In this document: positions 7,817-14,844 of the stretch, piece by piece
Numbering within the stretch: position 1 is the stretch's first letter
How the letters are laid out: every line of letters starts with the position of its first letter
NCBI GenBank assembly: GCA_045110335.1
Contig: JBGCGB010000029.1
Span: forward strand, 1 to 18,189
DNA from: CALBPI01 sp045110335
GTDB taxonomy: Bacteria; Pseudomonadota; Gammaproteobacteria; Steroidobacterales; Woeseiaceae
Length of the DNA stretch: 18,189 nucleotides
Direction of reading: 5' to 3'
Notes under the pieces: model-generated
What the model saw: only the letters and a program-made list of their open reading frames with translations
What the model was told of the DNA's origin: nothing
The model's database searches: none
Position numbers and translations under genes: made by a program

Positions 7817-7833
7817 CATGCAGTTATTGCATG
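7817..7833. repeat. Inverted repeat CATGCA-GTTAT-TGCATG (candidate operator)
   Basis: Perfect 6-bp arms around a five-base AT-rich centre, about 70 bases before the proposed MFS start. The core ATGC-N7-GCAT recurs at 13494-13508 before the hydrolase operon of the same locus. A shared regulator is a possible explanation; none is encoded in the window. Confidence 0.4.
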
Positions 7834-7900
7834 TCGGAACTTCTATCCACTTGCGTTACGATGGTCATTGTTAAGACAACATTCGCAATGGGTGGCCAAC

Positions 7901-9169
7901 GTGAGTTCTGCATCCGGTTCAGCTGGGGTTAGCGAGTGGCGCTCGGGCTATCGTCCTTTGCTTGGCGCAATTATCGGCGCTGGCTGTGGTTTATCGTCGA
8001 TTAGCTTCTACACGCATGGCGCCTTTGTGCCTGCGATTGCGGACGACACCGGTTGGAGTCGGGGTGAGTTACAGCTGAGTGTGACCATCATGATCTTGAT
8101 GGCTGTAGTGACGGCGCCAGCAGTGGGTTTCCTGATCGATCGTTTCGGTCCCCGGAAAATCGCACTGACATCCATCGTACTGTATGGCGCAGCACTGGCC
8201 TCGCTATCGCTGGCCGGCGATCATATCTTGGGCTACTACATTGGCTGGGCCGTCATGTCGATTGTTGCCGCGGGCACTTTGCCGATTACCTGGACACGTG
8301 TCGTGACCGCCTGGTTCGATCGACGTCGTGGTATTGCGTTGGGCATTACCTTGGCCGGCACAGGGGTCGCTGCGACACTTGCGCCCGGTTTTGTTATCTG
8401 GCTGTCGGCAGCGTTTGGTTGGCGTACCGCTTATGTGATTTTGGCGGCTACCGTTACAGCAATTTCATTGCCCGGCGTTTATCTGCTTTTTCGTGAGCCC
8501 GTTGCAACGAAAACGTCGGAGCATGCAACGCTGCCGACAATGACGCCGGGTTTGACATTGCAGGCGGCGATGCGTCAGCGTCGATTCTGGTTTATGGCGA
8601 TTGGTCTGTTGCTAGTGGCCGCAGGAATCTCTGGTTTGATTACTAGCCTGGTTCCGATGCTCATCGACAAAGGCTTTGAGCCGGCTGCAGCGGGCCGGTT
8701 CGCGGGTCTAATCGGGATCAGTGTGATCGGCGGTCGGTTGATCACCGGGTTCTTGCTTGACCGAATGTGGGCACCGCTGGTTGCCGCGGTTTTCCTGTCA
8801 GCGCCTGCGTTTTCTGCTGCCATCCTGCTTCAAGAGCAGGTTAGCCAAACCTATCTGATGCTCGCGGTTGTCATTGTAGGTCTTGCGGCCGGCGCTGAGC
8901 TTGATCTGTTCGCTTACCTCGCCAGCAAGTATTTTGGTCTGCGTCACTATGGCGCGATCTACGGTTCGCTCTATGTGGCATTTTCTATTGGTGCTGGTAT
9001 TGCGCCGTTCGCGTTTGGCATGGTCTATGACTTTAATGCAAATTATTCAATAGCATTGTCGGCGGTTGTCGCGATGTCATTAGTGGGTGGCTTGATGATG
9101 CTTTTACTCGGTCGTTATCCGACCGACCCCACACCAGCGTCGAGCGATGGGGATGTCATTTTACGATGA
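7901..9169 (+). CDS. MFS transporter, OFA/monocarboxylate (MCT)-like
   Basis: Inner-membrane secondary transporter of about 422 residues with roughly 12 hydrophobic segments. Family marks are the early TGWSRGELQ segment, typical of the oxalate/formate-monocarboxylate branch, and the loop 2-3 signature GFLIDRFGPRK. That branch mainly carries small organic acids, so an acid substrate or pathway intermediate is likely; the exact one cannot be read from sequence. The frame is open from an ATG at 7781, but the extra 40 residues lack any ribosome site or hydrophobic segment and would cover the inverted repeat at 7817. I therefore prefer the GTG at 7901 (GTG 7892 is also possible); this start is uncertain. 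The stop overlaps the following dehydrogenase by four bases (ATGA), so the two genes form an operon. Confidence 0.88.
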   Translation: MSSASGSAGVSEWRSGYRPLLGAIIGAGCGLSSISFYTHGAFVPAIADDTGWSRGELQLSVTIMILMAVVTAPAVGFLIDRFGPRKIALTSIVLYGAALASLSLAGDHILGYYIGWAVMSIVAAGTLPITWTRVVTAWFDRRRGIALGITLAGTGVAATLAPGFVIWLSAAFGWRTAYVILAATVTAISLPGVYLLFREPVATKTSEHATLPTMTPGLTLQAAMRQRRFWFMAIGLLLVAAGISGLITSLVPMLIDKGFEPAAAGRFAGLIGISVIGGRLITGFLLDRMWAPLVAAVFLSAPAFSAAILLQEQVSQTYLMLAVVIVGLAAGAELDLFAYLASKYFGLRHYGAIYGSLYVAFSIGAGIAPFAFGMVYDFNANYSIALSAVVAMSLVGGLMMLLLGRYPTDPTPASSDGDVILR

Positions 9170-10251
9170 AAACCCGGGCGGCTGTACTGCATAAACATGG
9201 CGAGTCGATGCAGCTCGAAAACCTCGAGTTGGCGGTACCCACTGCCGATGAAGTGATCGTTCAGATTAGTCATGTGGGTATTTGTCATACCGACATTGGT
9301 GCGCAAAAGTCGCAGCCATTGCCGGCGGTACTAGGCCATGAGGGAACCGGTGTTGTCATTGAGTGCGGCGATGCCGTCGATGATCTCGCCATCGGTGATC
9401 GCGTCGTGTTGACATACGGCTCCTGCGGAAATTGCAGAAATTGCCAGGCCGAGCTGCCATCGCATTGCGAGCAAATGCCGGCGCTTAACTTTTCCGGGTA
9501 TTCGCCAGATGGTCAAACGACACTGCAAGACAGCAAAGGGAATGCTGTGCATGGTTCGTTCTTTTATCAATCCAGTTTTGCATCACATGCGATTGCCAAC
9601 CAACGTAACGCAATCAAAGTACCCGATGACTTGCCGCCAGAATTACTGGCGCCGTTAGGTTGCGGCGTTCAAACCGGGGTAGGTGCCGTTGTGAACACGC
9701 TATCTGTTCCTGCAGGTTCAAGCATGGTTTGTATCGGTGTTGGCAGTGTCGGGCTCAGTGCGGTTATGGCGGCCAAGATGGTGGGTTGTACGACCATTAT
9801 CGCTGTTGATCGCGAACCATCCCGCCTTGAAATGGCGGAGGCATTAGGCGCAACACACGTCTTGCCCGGTAACGATGAAACGGTAGCGGCGGTTCATCAA
9901 ATTACTTCGGGTGGCGCAGACTACTGTTTCGAGTCGGCCGGAAACGTGGCGACTTTTCATGCGGCGATCGAAAGCGTCCGCATGGGCGGCCATGTTGGGT
10001 TAGCGGCAGTGCCGGAGTGGGCCAAGGGTTTTCATTTTTATCCGGGACCATTGGCGATGGGGCGAACTATCACCGGTGTTCTTGAGGGCTCTAGCGTCGC
10101 CAAAACCTTTATCCCCAAGCTTTGCGACTGGTTGCGCGATGGATCATTGCCTCTGCATAACATTGTTCAGACCTATGCATTTGACGATATCAATTCGGCA
10201 ATCCGGGATCTGGATGCAGGCCGTGTCATCAAACCCGTGCTGATGCTTTAG
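9166..10251 (+). CDS. Zinc-dependent aryl/benzyl-alcohol-type alcohol dehydrogenase (MDR family)
   Basis: Cytoplasmic NAD-dependent alcohol dehydrogenase, 361 residues. Catalytic zinc ligands Cys40 (GICHTD), His58-Glu59 (GHEG) and Cys166 (LGCGVQTG) are present, as are the four structural-zinc cysteines 87, 90, 93 and 101. The Rossmann motif GVGSVG (191-196) and Asp215 at the end of the second strand suggest NAD rather than NADP. The overall pattern (GSFFYQSSFA, PLGCGVQTG, MAAKMVGCTTIIAVD) resembles benzyl-alcohol dehydrogenase XylB and aryl-alcohol dehydrogenases as I remember them, so the substrate is probably an aromatic or allylic alcohol oxidised to its aldehyde. Substrate specificity in this family is not reliable from sequence. 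It is translationally coupled to the MFS gene by an ATGA overlap. Confidence 0.92.
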   Translation: MKTRAAVLHKHGESMQLENLELAVPTADEVIVQISHVGICHTDIGAQKSQPLPAVLGHEGTGVVIECGDAVDDLAIGDRVVLTYGSCGNCRNCQAELPSHCEQMPALNFSGYSPDGQTTLQDSKGNAVHGSFFYQSSFASHAIANQRNAIKVPDDLPPELLAPLGCGVQTGVGAVVNTLSVPAGSSMVCIGVGSVGLSAVMAAKMVGCTTIIAVDREPSRLEMAEALGATHVLPGNDETVAAVHQITSGGADYCFESAGNVATFHAAIESVRMGGHVGLAAVPEWAKGFHFYPGPLAMGRTITGVLEGSSVAKTFIPKLCDWLRDGSLPLHNIVQTYAFDDINSAIRDLDAGRVIKPVLML

Positions 10252-10331
10252 GTAGGTGCTATTGCCGGGCTAGACAAGCTGGCTGATAGCTCGGGTATGC
10301 AAACATGGTATCAGTGGTGAAATGCTATGCA

Positions 10332-10362
10332 TTGGGCGTTTGTTATCAGTTGGTCTATAACA
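10332..10362 (+). promoter_or_regulatory. Candidate promoter with overlapping inverted repeat for the TonB receptor
   Basis: A -10-like TATAAC (10356-10361) lies 18 bases after a weak -35-like TTGGGC (10332-10337), about 60 bases before the receptor ATG. The -10 overlaps one arm of the inverted repeat TGTTAT-N10-ATAACA (10341-10346, 10357-10362), and ATGC-TAT-GCAT (10322-10332) abuts the -35. A site that a dimeric repressor could occupy is therefore well placed. The call is based on hexamer likeness only. Confidence 0.4.
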
Positions 10363-10406
10363 ATACCGAGACAAACAGCATCACCACGCGAATGATCGCA
10401 CAGTAC

Positions 10407-10412
10407 GGAGAA
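10407..10412 (+). promoter_or_regulatory. Ribosome binding site deciding the TonB receptor start
   Basis: GGAGAA lies six bases before the ATG at 10419. It supports that start over the earlier in-frame ATGs at 10305 and 10392, which have no such site. Confidence 0.7.
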
Positions 10413-10418
10413 TCCCTA

Positions 10419-12809
10419 ATGAAGCTGAAGCCAGCCACTTTATTACGTTCAGATAGCGTTGCTATCGGACGTCGAACCCGGTCAACAGCATTCGCGCTCG
10501 CTGTGGGTGCCTTCGCAGCCGGCGTGCCCACAACGCCCGTACTTGCGCAAGAAGCGGAAGAGATCGAGGAGATTATCGTTACGGCGCGGGGTCGCGAAGA
10601 AAGTATTCAGGACGTGTCTATCGCTATTACGGCATTCGACATTGAACAAATGGAGAGACGAGGCATTACCGAGTTGGAAGATGTCGCACGTTTTACCGCA
10701 GGTTTTGCCTTTGAGGATGTTGAAGGCGGCGCAGCCAACCCATCTATTCGCGGGCAGTCCACATTACGGGGGGCGGTCGCCCGGGAGCAGACAGTAGCAA
10801 CGTTCGTGGATGGCGTTTACATGCCAAGAAACTGGTTGGTTGATATTGGCACCAACAATCTGCAACGAATCGAAATTGTAAAAGGCCCGCAAAGCGCGCG
10901 TTTTGGACGTAACGCTTTCGCTGGTGCCATTAACTATGTCACGCAGAAGGCTAATACCCAGGAACTGGGTGGGTCTGTGAGTGCGACTGTCGGCTCTGAT
11001 GAATTGCTTGAGTTTGGTGGAGCCGTTAATTTTGTGTTGATGGAAGACGTGCTTGGTGTTCGGTTATCGGCCGACACATCGGAATTTGATGGCTCGTGGG
11101 GTAACAACCACCCCAATGCCAACGCTGGTGTTTCTCCGGGTACCGACGGCAATGTAGGCGGTTGGGATTCCAGTAGCTACTCGGTCAGCATTGTCTACAC
11201 ACCGACGGATCGACTCGACTTTGAGTTGTCTTACTACGGTGCGGATCGCGAAGAAGAAGCCCGTGCAACGCAGCGCTTGATCACCGGTGATGGCACCGGT
11301 AATTGTGGTGCACTTCAGCCAACCTTCGACGGTGGGACGGGCGGCAGCTTGTTCTGTGGCGAATATGACTTCGACCTCGATGAAGTGACCGTTGACCCAC
11401 GTGGTTTCGGTCGTCAGGGCGATAGCGACATCCTGCGGTTGTCGGCGACATATCAGTTGACGGACACCTGGACGGCTGCTTACACCTACGGTTCTGTGAA
11501 GGCGGATAACCTTGCAGCGGGTACGGCGGAATCCGATACGATTAATTGCGCCGGCATTATTCGCTTCCTCGGCACGTGTAACTTTCAGGGCTCACCGGCG
11601 GGTGAAGTTGACTACTATCAGAACGAGTTGAAGTTCACCTTTAACGGCGAAGGTGCATGGACCGGCGCGGTAGGGGCTTTCTTCATGGAAGGCGAAGACT
11701 CTCGCCAGTCCTACAGCTTCAACCAGGCGCCGCTGGGTACTGATCCATTAGGTATCGACAACTTGAGTAATGGTTTGCCATTCCCGGCGAGTGTTACTGC
11801 TTTGCGCTTCAACAATGAATTCACTGACACAACGACGACAGCCATTTTTGGTGAGGCCACCTACAACTTTGCTGACAACATGCGTTTGGTGATGGAGGCC
11901 CGATTTACCGATGAGAGCATTAGAACCTACGCTGTGGATGACGGTGTGCAGGTTGGTGATGAGTCCTTTTCATTCTTTACGCCGCGCGTAACGTTTGAAT
12001 ACGATCTTGATGAGGATCGATTGTTGTACGGCACGATCGGACGCGGCGCGAAAGCGGGTGGCTTTAATGCCGCCGCAATTTCAGAGGACTTGTTTACCTT
12101 TGAGCCCGAGTTCAACGTCACCTATGAGTTTGGTTCCAAAAACGTATTGATGGACGGCCAGTTGGTGACCAATGCCGCTGTGTTCCTGACGCAGTGGAGT
12201 GATCAGCAGATCAGTGTTTCTGATCCTCTAGGTGGGCCTTTTACGGCGGTCATGACGGACAACCTGGGTGATGCCACGATTTGGGGTTTCGAGGTTGATG
12301 GTTCATTCCAGGTCAATGAGAGCTTCAGTCTTGATGGCGCGTTCTCTTTCACCGATGCCACTTATGACAGCGGTACGATCGACGCCGTGTTCATTCGCGG
12401 AGCGGGCGGTTTCCCACCACCATGTGACGACATCGTTTGCTCAACAACCGGTGATATCGGCGGTAATGATCTGCAGAACTCTCCGTCCACGCAATTTTCG
12501 GTCGGTGCGCAATGGGAAGGCATGCTGGGCGCGGAGAATCCATTCTACGTGCGCGCTGATGTCGGCTATCAGTCTTCGTACTTTGCGAGCCAAATCAATA
12601 CGGCAGAGTTTCCTAGCCGAACGGTTGCTAACGCGAGAGCGGGTGCGAGCTTCGGTCCGGTCGATGTAAGCATTTGGGCGCGCAACCTTACCGATGAGAA
12701 ATATGCATCGAACGGTTCGCAGATTATCCAGCCCTTCAGCAACAACATTCTTGGTGCTTACTTTGGCGAGCGACGCGTGATTGGTGCGACGATCAATTAC
12801 AGCTTCTAG
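10419..12809 (+). CDS. TonB-dependent outer-membrane receptor
   Basis: Outer-membrane active transporter of 796 residues, energised by TonB/ExbBD. A signal peptide (1-43, Arg-rich start, core STAFALAVGAFAAGV, cut after VLA) is followed by a TonB-box-like EEIIVTARGRE (50-60). A plug domain contains NPSIRGQ (107-113) and the strongly conserved IEIVKGPQSARFGRNAFAG (151-169). The remainder is rich in alternating aromatic strands expected of a 22-strand barrel and ends in INYSF, with the terminal Phe used for barrel assembly. There is no N-terminal signalling domain, so it is a transducer-independent type. Receptors with this N-terminus in marine Proteobacteria take up many substrates besides iron complexes; its place between catabolic genes suggests the substrate of that pathway. 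A strong terminator follows. Confidence 0.95.
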   Translation: MKLKPATLLRSDSVAIGRRTRSTAFALAVGAFAAGVPTTPVLAQEAEEIEEIIVTARGREESIQDVSIAITAFDIEQMERRGITELEDVARFTAGFAFEDVEGGAANPSIRGQSTLRGAVAREQTVATFVDGVYMPRNWLVDIGTNNLQRIEIVKGPQSARFGRNAFAGAINYVTQKANTQELGGSVSATVGSDELLEFGGAVNFVLMEDVLGVRLSADTSEFDGSWGNNHPNANAGVSPGTDGNVGGWDSSSYSVSIVYTPTDRLDFELSYYGADREEEARATQRLITGDGTGNCGALQPTFDGGTGGSLFCGEYDFDLDEVTVDPRGFGRQGDSDILRLSATYQLTDTWTAAYTYGSVKADNLAAGTAESDTINCAGIIRFLGTCNFQGSPAGEVDYYQNELKFTFNGEGAWTGAVGAFFMEGEDSRQSYSFNQAPLGTDPLGIDNLSNGLPFPASVTALRFNNEFTDTTTTAIFGEATYNFADNMRLVMEARFTDESIRTYAVDDGVQVGDESFSFFTPRVTFEYDLDEDRLLYGTIGRGAKAGGFNAAAISEDLFTFEPEFNVTYEFGSKNVLMDGQLVTNAAVFLTQWSDQQISVSDPLGGPFTAVMTDNLGDATIWGFEVDGSFQVNESFSLDGAFSFTDATYDSGTIDAVFIRGAGGFPPPCDDIVCSTTGDIGGNDLQNSPSTQFSVGAQWEGMLGAENPFYVRADVGYQSSYFASQINTAEFPSRTVANARAGASFGPVDVSIWARNLTDEKYASNGSQIIQPFSNNILGAYFGERRVIGATINYSF

Positions 12810-12845
12810 AGAAGTTATCCATATGAGATCTTAGGGTCTCGCAAT

Positions 12846-12881
12846 AAAAAGGCCGCACAGGCAAATGTGCGGCCTTTTTTT
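12846..12881. terminator. Bidirectional terminator between TonB receptor and convergent lipoprotein gene
   Basis: A 9-bp GC-rich stem GGCCGCACA (12851-12859) pairs with TGTGCGGCC (12866-12874) around a six-base loop. Five A precede it and seven T follow, so the hairpin can end transcription in both directions. It lies between the convergent receptor (stop at 12809) and the minus-strand lipoprotein gene (stop at 12898). A smaller hairpin at 12825-12840 (GAGATC/GGTCTC, one wobble pair, TTAG loop) precedes it. Confidence 0.93.
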
Positions 12882-12897
12882 GTGCTGCGTTGTTTCT

Positions 12898-13410
12898 TTA
12901 ATCGCGAGGTTTGTCGATGGTCCTCGCGAATCCGCCGATGAGCTTCCACTCACCGTTTTCTTTGTTCCACACATGCACGTTTTCATAGTACTGATTGACG
13001 TCGCGTTCACCTTCGGCGGCCATACCATCGCCCAATCGAGTGCGATGATTCAGGAAGTACATGAGCGCTGTGCCACCATGTCGGGTGAAGCCTTTTTGAG
13101 TGAGGTTGCTGACTTCTCCCGACAATGCCACCGCGCGGTCAGCCGTTGCTTTCAATGTGTCTAACGTTGTTGGCTCGGGAAGGACCGGCGGCCAACCCAG
13201 ATAATGGTCACTTGCCGAATTGATGTAGTTGGTGATGTCACCTTGTCCGCGACCCTCGAAAATAGCCAGCTCCTTGGCCCAAATATCTGCGGCGTCCTCT
13301 GCTTGTGTATTTTCCGTTTGCGCTGGCGGTGGAGGCGCAACGCTTGTCTTATCGCCACAACCGCTGAGCAGTAATATTGCGCAGCTGATACCGAGCATGT
13401 TTTTTTGCAT
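12898..13410 (-). CDS. SnoaL/DUF4440-like (NTF2-fold) lipoprotein
   Basis: A 170-residue exported lipoprotein: hydrophobic MLGISCAILLLSG then lipobox Cys18, a Pro-rich linker, and a domain from about 40 to 165. The end of that domain (VHVWNKENGEWKLIGGFAR) is typical of SnoaL/DUF4440 proteins of the NTF2 fold. Such domains bind small hydrophobic ligands or act as isomerases, hydrolases or simply stabilisers; none of these can be chosen from sequence. The ATG at 13410 is supported by GGAGGAAG just upstream and by the signal peptide; a GTG at 13428 is not needed. It is divergent from the serine hydrolase gene, also a lipoprotein, and convergent with the TonB receptor. Confidence 0.8.
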   Translation of the reverse strand: MQKNMLGISCAILLLSGCGDKTSVAPPPPAQTENTQAEDAADIWAKELAIFEGRGQGDITNYINSASDHYLGWPPVLPEPTTLDTLKATADRAVALSGEVSNLTQKGFTRHGGTALMYFLNHRTRLGDGMAAEGERDVNQYYENVHVWNKENGEWKLIGGFARTIDKPRD

Positions 13411-13414
13411 GAGT

Positions 13415-13422
13415 CTTCCTCC
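13415..13422 (-). promoter_or_regulatory. Strong ribosome binding site of the SnoaL-like lipoprotein
   Basis: GGAGGAAG on the minus strand, four bases before the ATG at 13410, close to a perfect Shine-Dalgarno sequence. It decides the start and suggests efficient translation. Confidence 0.8.
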
Positions 13423-13456
13423 AGTCACTGTTGGACTACATTCGTTTTTATGTCAC

Positions 13457-13472
13457 TTGTATGAGCATACAA
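13457..13472. promoter_or_regulatory. 16-bp palindromic candidate operator in a divergent promoter region
   Basis: TTGTATG-AG-CATACAA has perfect 7-bp arms and a two-base centre. It lies between the divergent SnoaL-like lipoprotein and serine hydrolase genes, 47 and 92 bases from their starts. On the plus strand a -10-like TACAAT (13468-13473) overlaps its right arm. Such arms resemble sites of GntR/FadR-type repressors, which often control catabolic genes; this is family likeness, not proof. Confidence 0.55.
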
Positions 13473-13493
13473 TATGAATGCTAAGGGACCCGT

Positions 13494-13508
13494 ATGCGAA
13501 TAATGCAT
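13494..13508. repeat. Inverted repeat ATGC-GAATAAT-GCAT
   Basis: Perfect 4-bp arms with a seven-base AT-rich spacer, about 55 bases before the serine hydrolase start. It has the same ATGC-N7-GCAT layout as the site at 7818-7832 before the MFS gene. Arms this short could match by chance. Confidence 0.35.
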
Positions 13509-13564
13509 GCAACCATCCGAAATACCGTTTTGATCTTGTGCCCAAATAGCCGTAGAAAGGTCTT

Positions 13565-14833
13565 ATGCGAACATTCCCAATCACTCTTGGTGTAGCACTC
13601 TTGGTCGGCTGCGGCACGCATCAGGTGCCCGTCAAGACCACCGAAAAGCCGGTTCTGGTGGGTACGGCTGAAGATGACACCCTGTATCGAAAACGGTTTG
13701 CGGCACTGCGGGATCGCACGGGCACCAACGGTTTGGCGGCTTACGATCCGTTGAAGTCAGTGCCAGGCGCCATATTACAAACGCCGGTTCAGTCCAATTC
13801 TTCGTTGATCAGTGATGATGCGCTGGATTCAATCAATCAATATGCTGAGTCGATGAACTCGTTAGCCCTGATGGTTTGGCAGGACGGCAATCTGGTCGTG
13901 GAAACCTACTTCGGTGATACCAATCGACAATCTTTGATTGTTTCTAAATCGCTCGCCAAGCCACTGTCGGTGATTGCGGTGGGTCGTGCATTGCATGAAG
14001 GTTTTATCAGCTCGCTGGATGATCCGGTTGCTGACTATATTGTCGAGTGGCAATCAACACCTAAGGCGGCTATTACGATACGCCAGTTGTTGGGTATGCG
14101 AGCGGGTTTACTGCCGCAAGGCATGGCGCCCGATGTCACTGATGTCCTGAATCGAGCCTATTTGCACCCCCGGCATGACGAAGTCATTGTTCAAGAATAT
14201 CCGCTGACCCATGAGCCCGGCTCCCGCTATGAATACTCCAACGCCAGCAGCGAGTTGGTCGCGGTGCTCATTGAGAGAGCGACGAACGTTCAATACGAGG
14301 ATTGGGTTGGCACCGAGGTGCTGAGGCCAATCGGCGCGCCCGGTGGTCAGGTCTGGATGAACCGGCCGGAAGGTACAGCGCATAGCGGATGTTGCTGGTT
14401 ACTGCCGGCAGAAAGCTGGCTGCGTATGGCGATATTGTTGATGCATGATGGCGAGGCTGATGGCCAACGTATTCTGCCCGTTGGTTTTGTCGGCGAAATG
14501 CAGCGCACCTTCGAGCAAAATCCGCATGCTGGGCTAGGCGTGTACGTCGCCGGCCATTACCTGGAACGTCGTGGCCCTCTTAATCCCGAACTGGCGATTG
14601 GGCAAAATTGGCATAGCGAGCCTTATCTGGCTGACGATCTTTTCTTGTTCGATGGCAACTCGAATCAAGTGGTCTACATCATTCCTTCGGCGAATTTGAT
14701 CATCGCAAGGTTCGGAAACTGGCCGCCGAAAGATCCGGAATGGGATAATGCGTTCTTGCCGAACACCATCCTCCGTGACCTGCCGCCAGTAATTACCGAC
14801 TCACTAACCCCGCAGCCAAGACTGGCTGACTGA
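13565..14833 (+). CDS. Serine hydrolase of the beta-lactamase (class C/NylB-like) fold, lipoprotein
   Basis: A 422-residue exported lipoprotein (hydrophobic PITLGVALLVG then Cys16). The fold's active residues are visible: S129-L-A-K132 gives the nucleophile and general base, and Y224-S-N226 is the second motif. The third motif is not a clear KTG; near the C-terminus stands DGNSNQVVYIIPS, as in esterase or amidase members. The family includes carboxylesterases and 6-aminohexanoate-dimer hydrolase as well as true beta-lactamases. The length, the early region and the catabolic neighbours favour an esterase or amidase working at the envelope, not antibiotic resistance. GAAAGG lies four bases before the ATG. 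It is the first gene of an operon with the AceE-like gene, 11 bases downstream. Confidence 0.88.
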   Translation: MRTFPITLGVALLVGCGTHQVPVKTTEKPVLVGTAEDDTLYRKRFAALRDRTGTNGLAAYDPLKSVPGAILQTPVQSNSSLISDDALDSINQYAESMNSLALMVWQDGNLVVETYFGDTNRQSLIVSKSLAKPLSVIAVGRALHEGFISSLDDPVADYIVEWQSTPKAAITIRQLLGMRAGLLPQGMAPDVTDVLNRAYLHPRHDEVIVQEYPLTHEPGSRYEYSNASSELVAVLIERATNVQYEDWVGTEVLRPIGAPGGQVWMNRPEGTAHSGCCWLLPAESWLRMAILLMHDGEADGQRILPVGFVGEMQRTFEQNPHAGLGVYVAGHYLERRGPLNPELAIGQNWHSEPYLADDLFLFDGNSNQVVYIIPSANLIIARFGNWPPKDPEWDNAFLPNTILRDLPPVITDSLTPQPRLAD

Positions 14834-14844
14834 AACTAATCACC

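Larger units (their letters stand above)
7587..7900. promoter_or_regulatory. Divergent intergenic region between ybiT and the MFS gene
   Basis: About 310 bases separating the leftward ybiT start from the proposed rightward MFS start. No gene is evident. It should contain both promoters, although no strong -35/-10 pair is clear. Two inverted repeats lie in the half nearer the MFS gene (7746-7760 and 7817-7833), so local control of the transporter/dehydrogenase operon is likely here. Confidence 0.5.

Noticed and set aside
7781..7900. ATG start at 7781 for the MFS transporter
   Set aside because: No ribosome site, no family-like residues in the added 40 amino acids, and it would put the 7817-7833 inverted repeat inside the coding region. 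It cannot be fully excluded.
13565..14833. Antibiotic-resistance beta-lactamase
   Set aside because: The fold motifs SxxK and YxN are present, but there is no clear KTG, and the protein is a lipoprotein in a catabolic operon, which favours an esterase or amidase.
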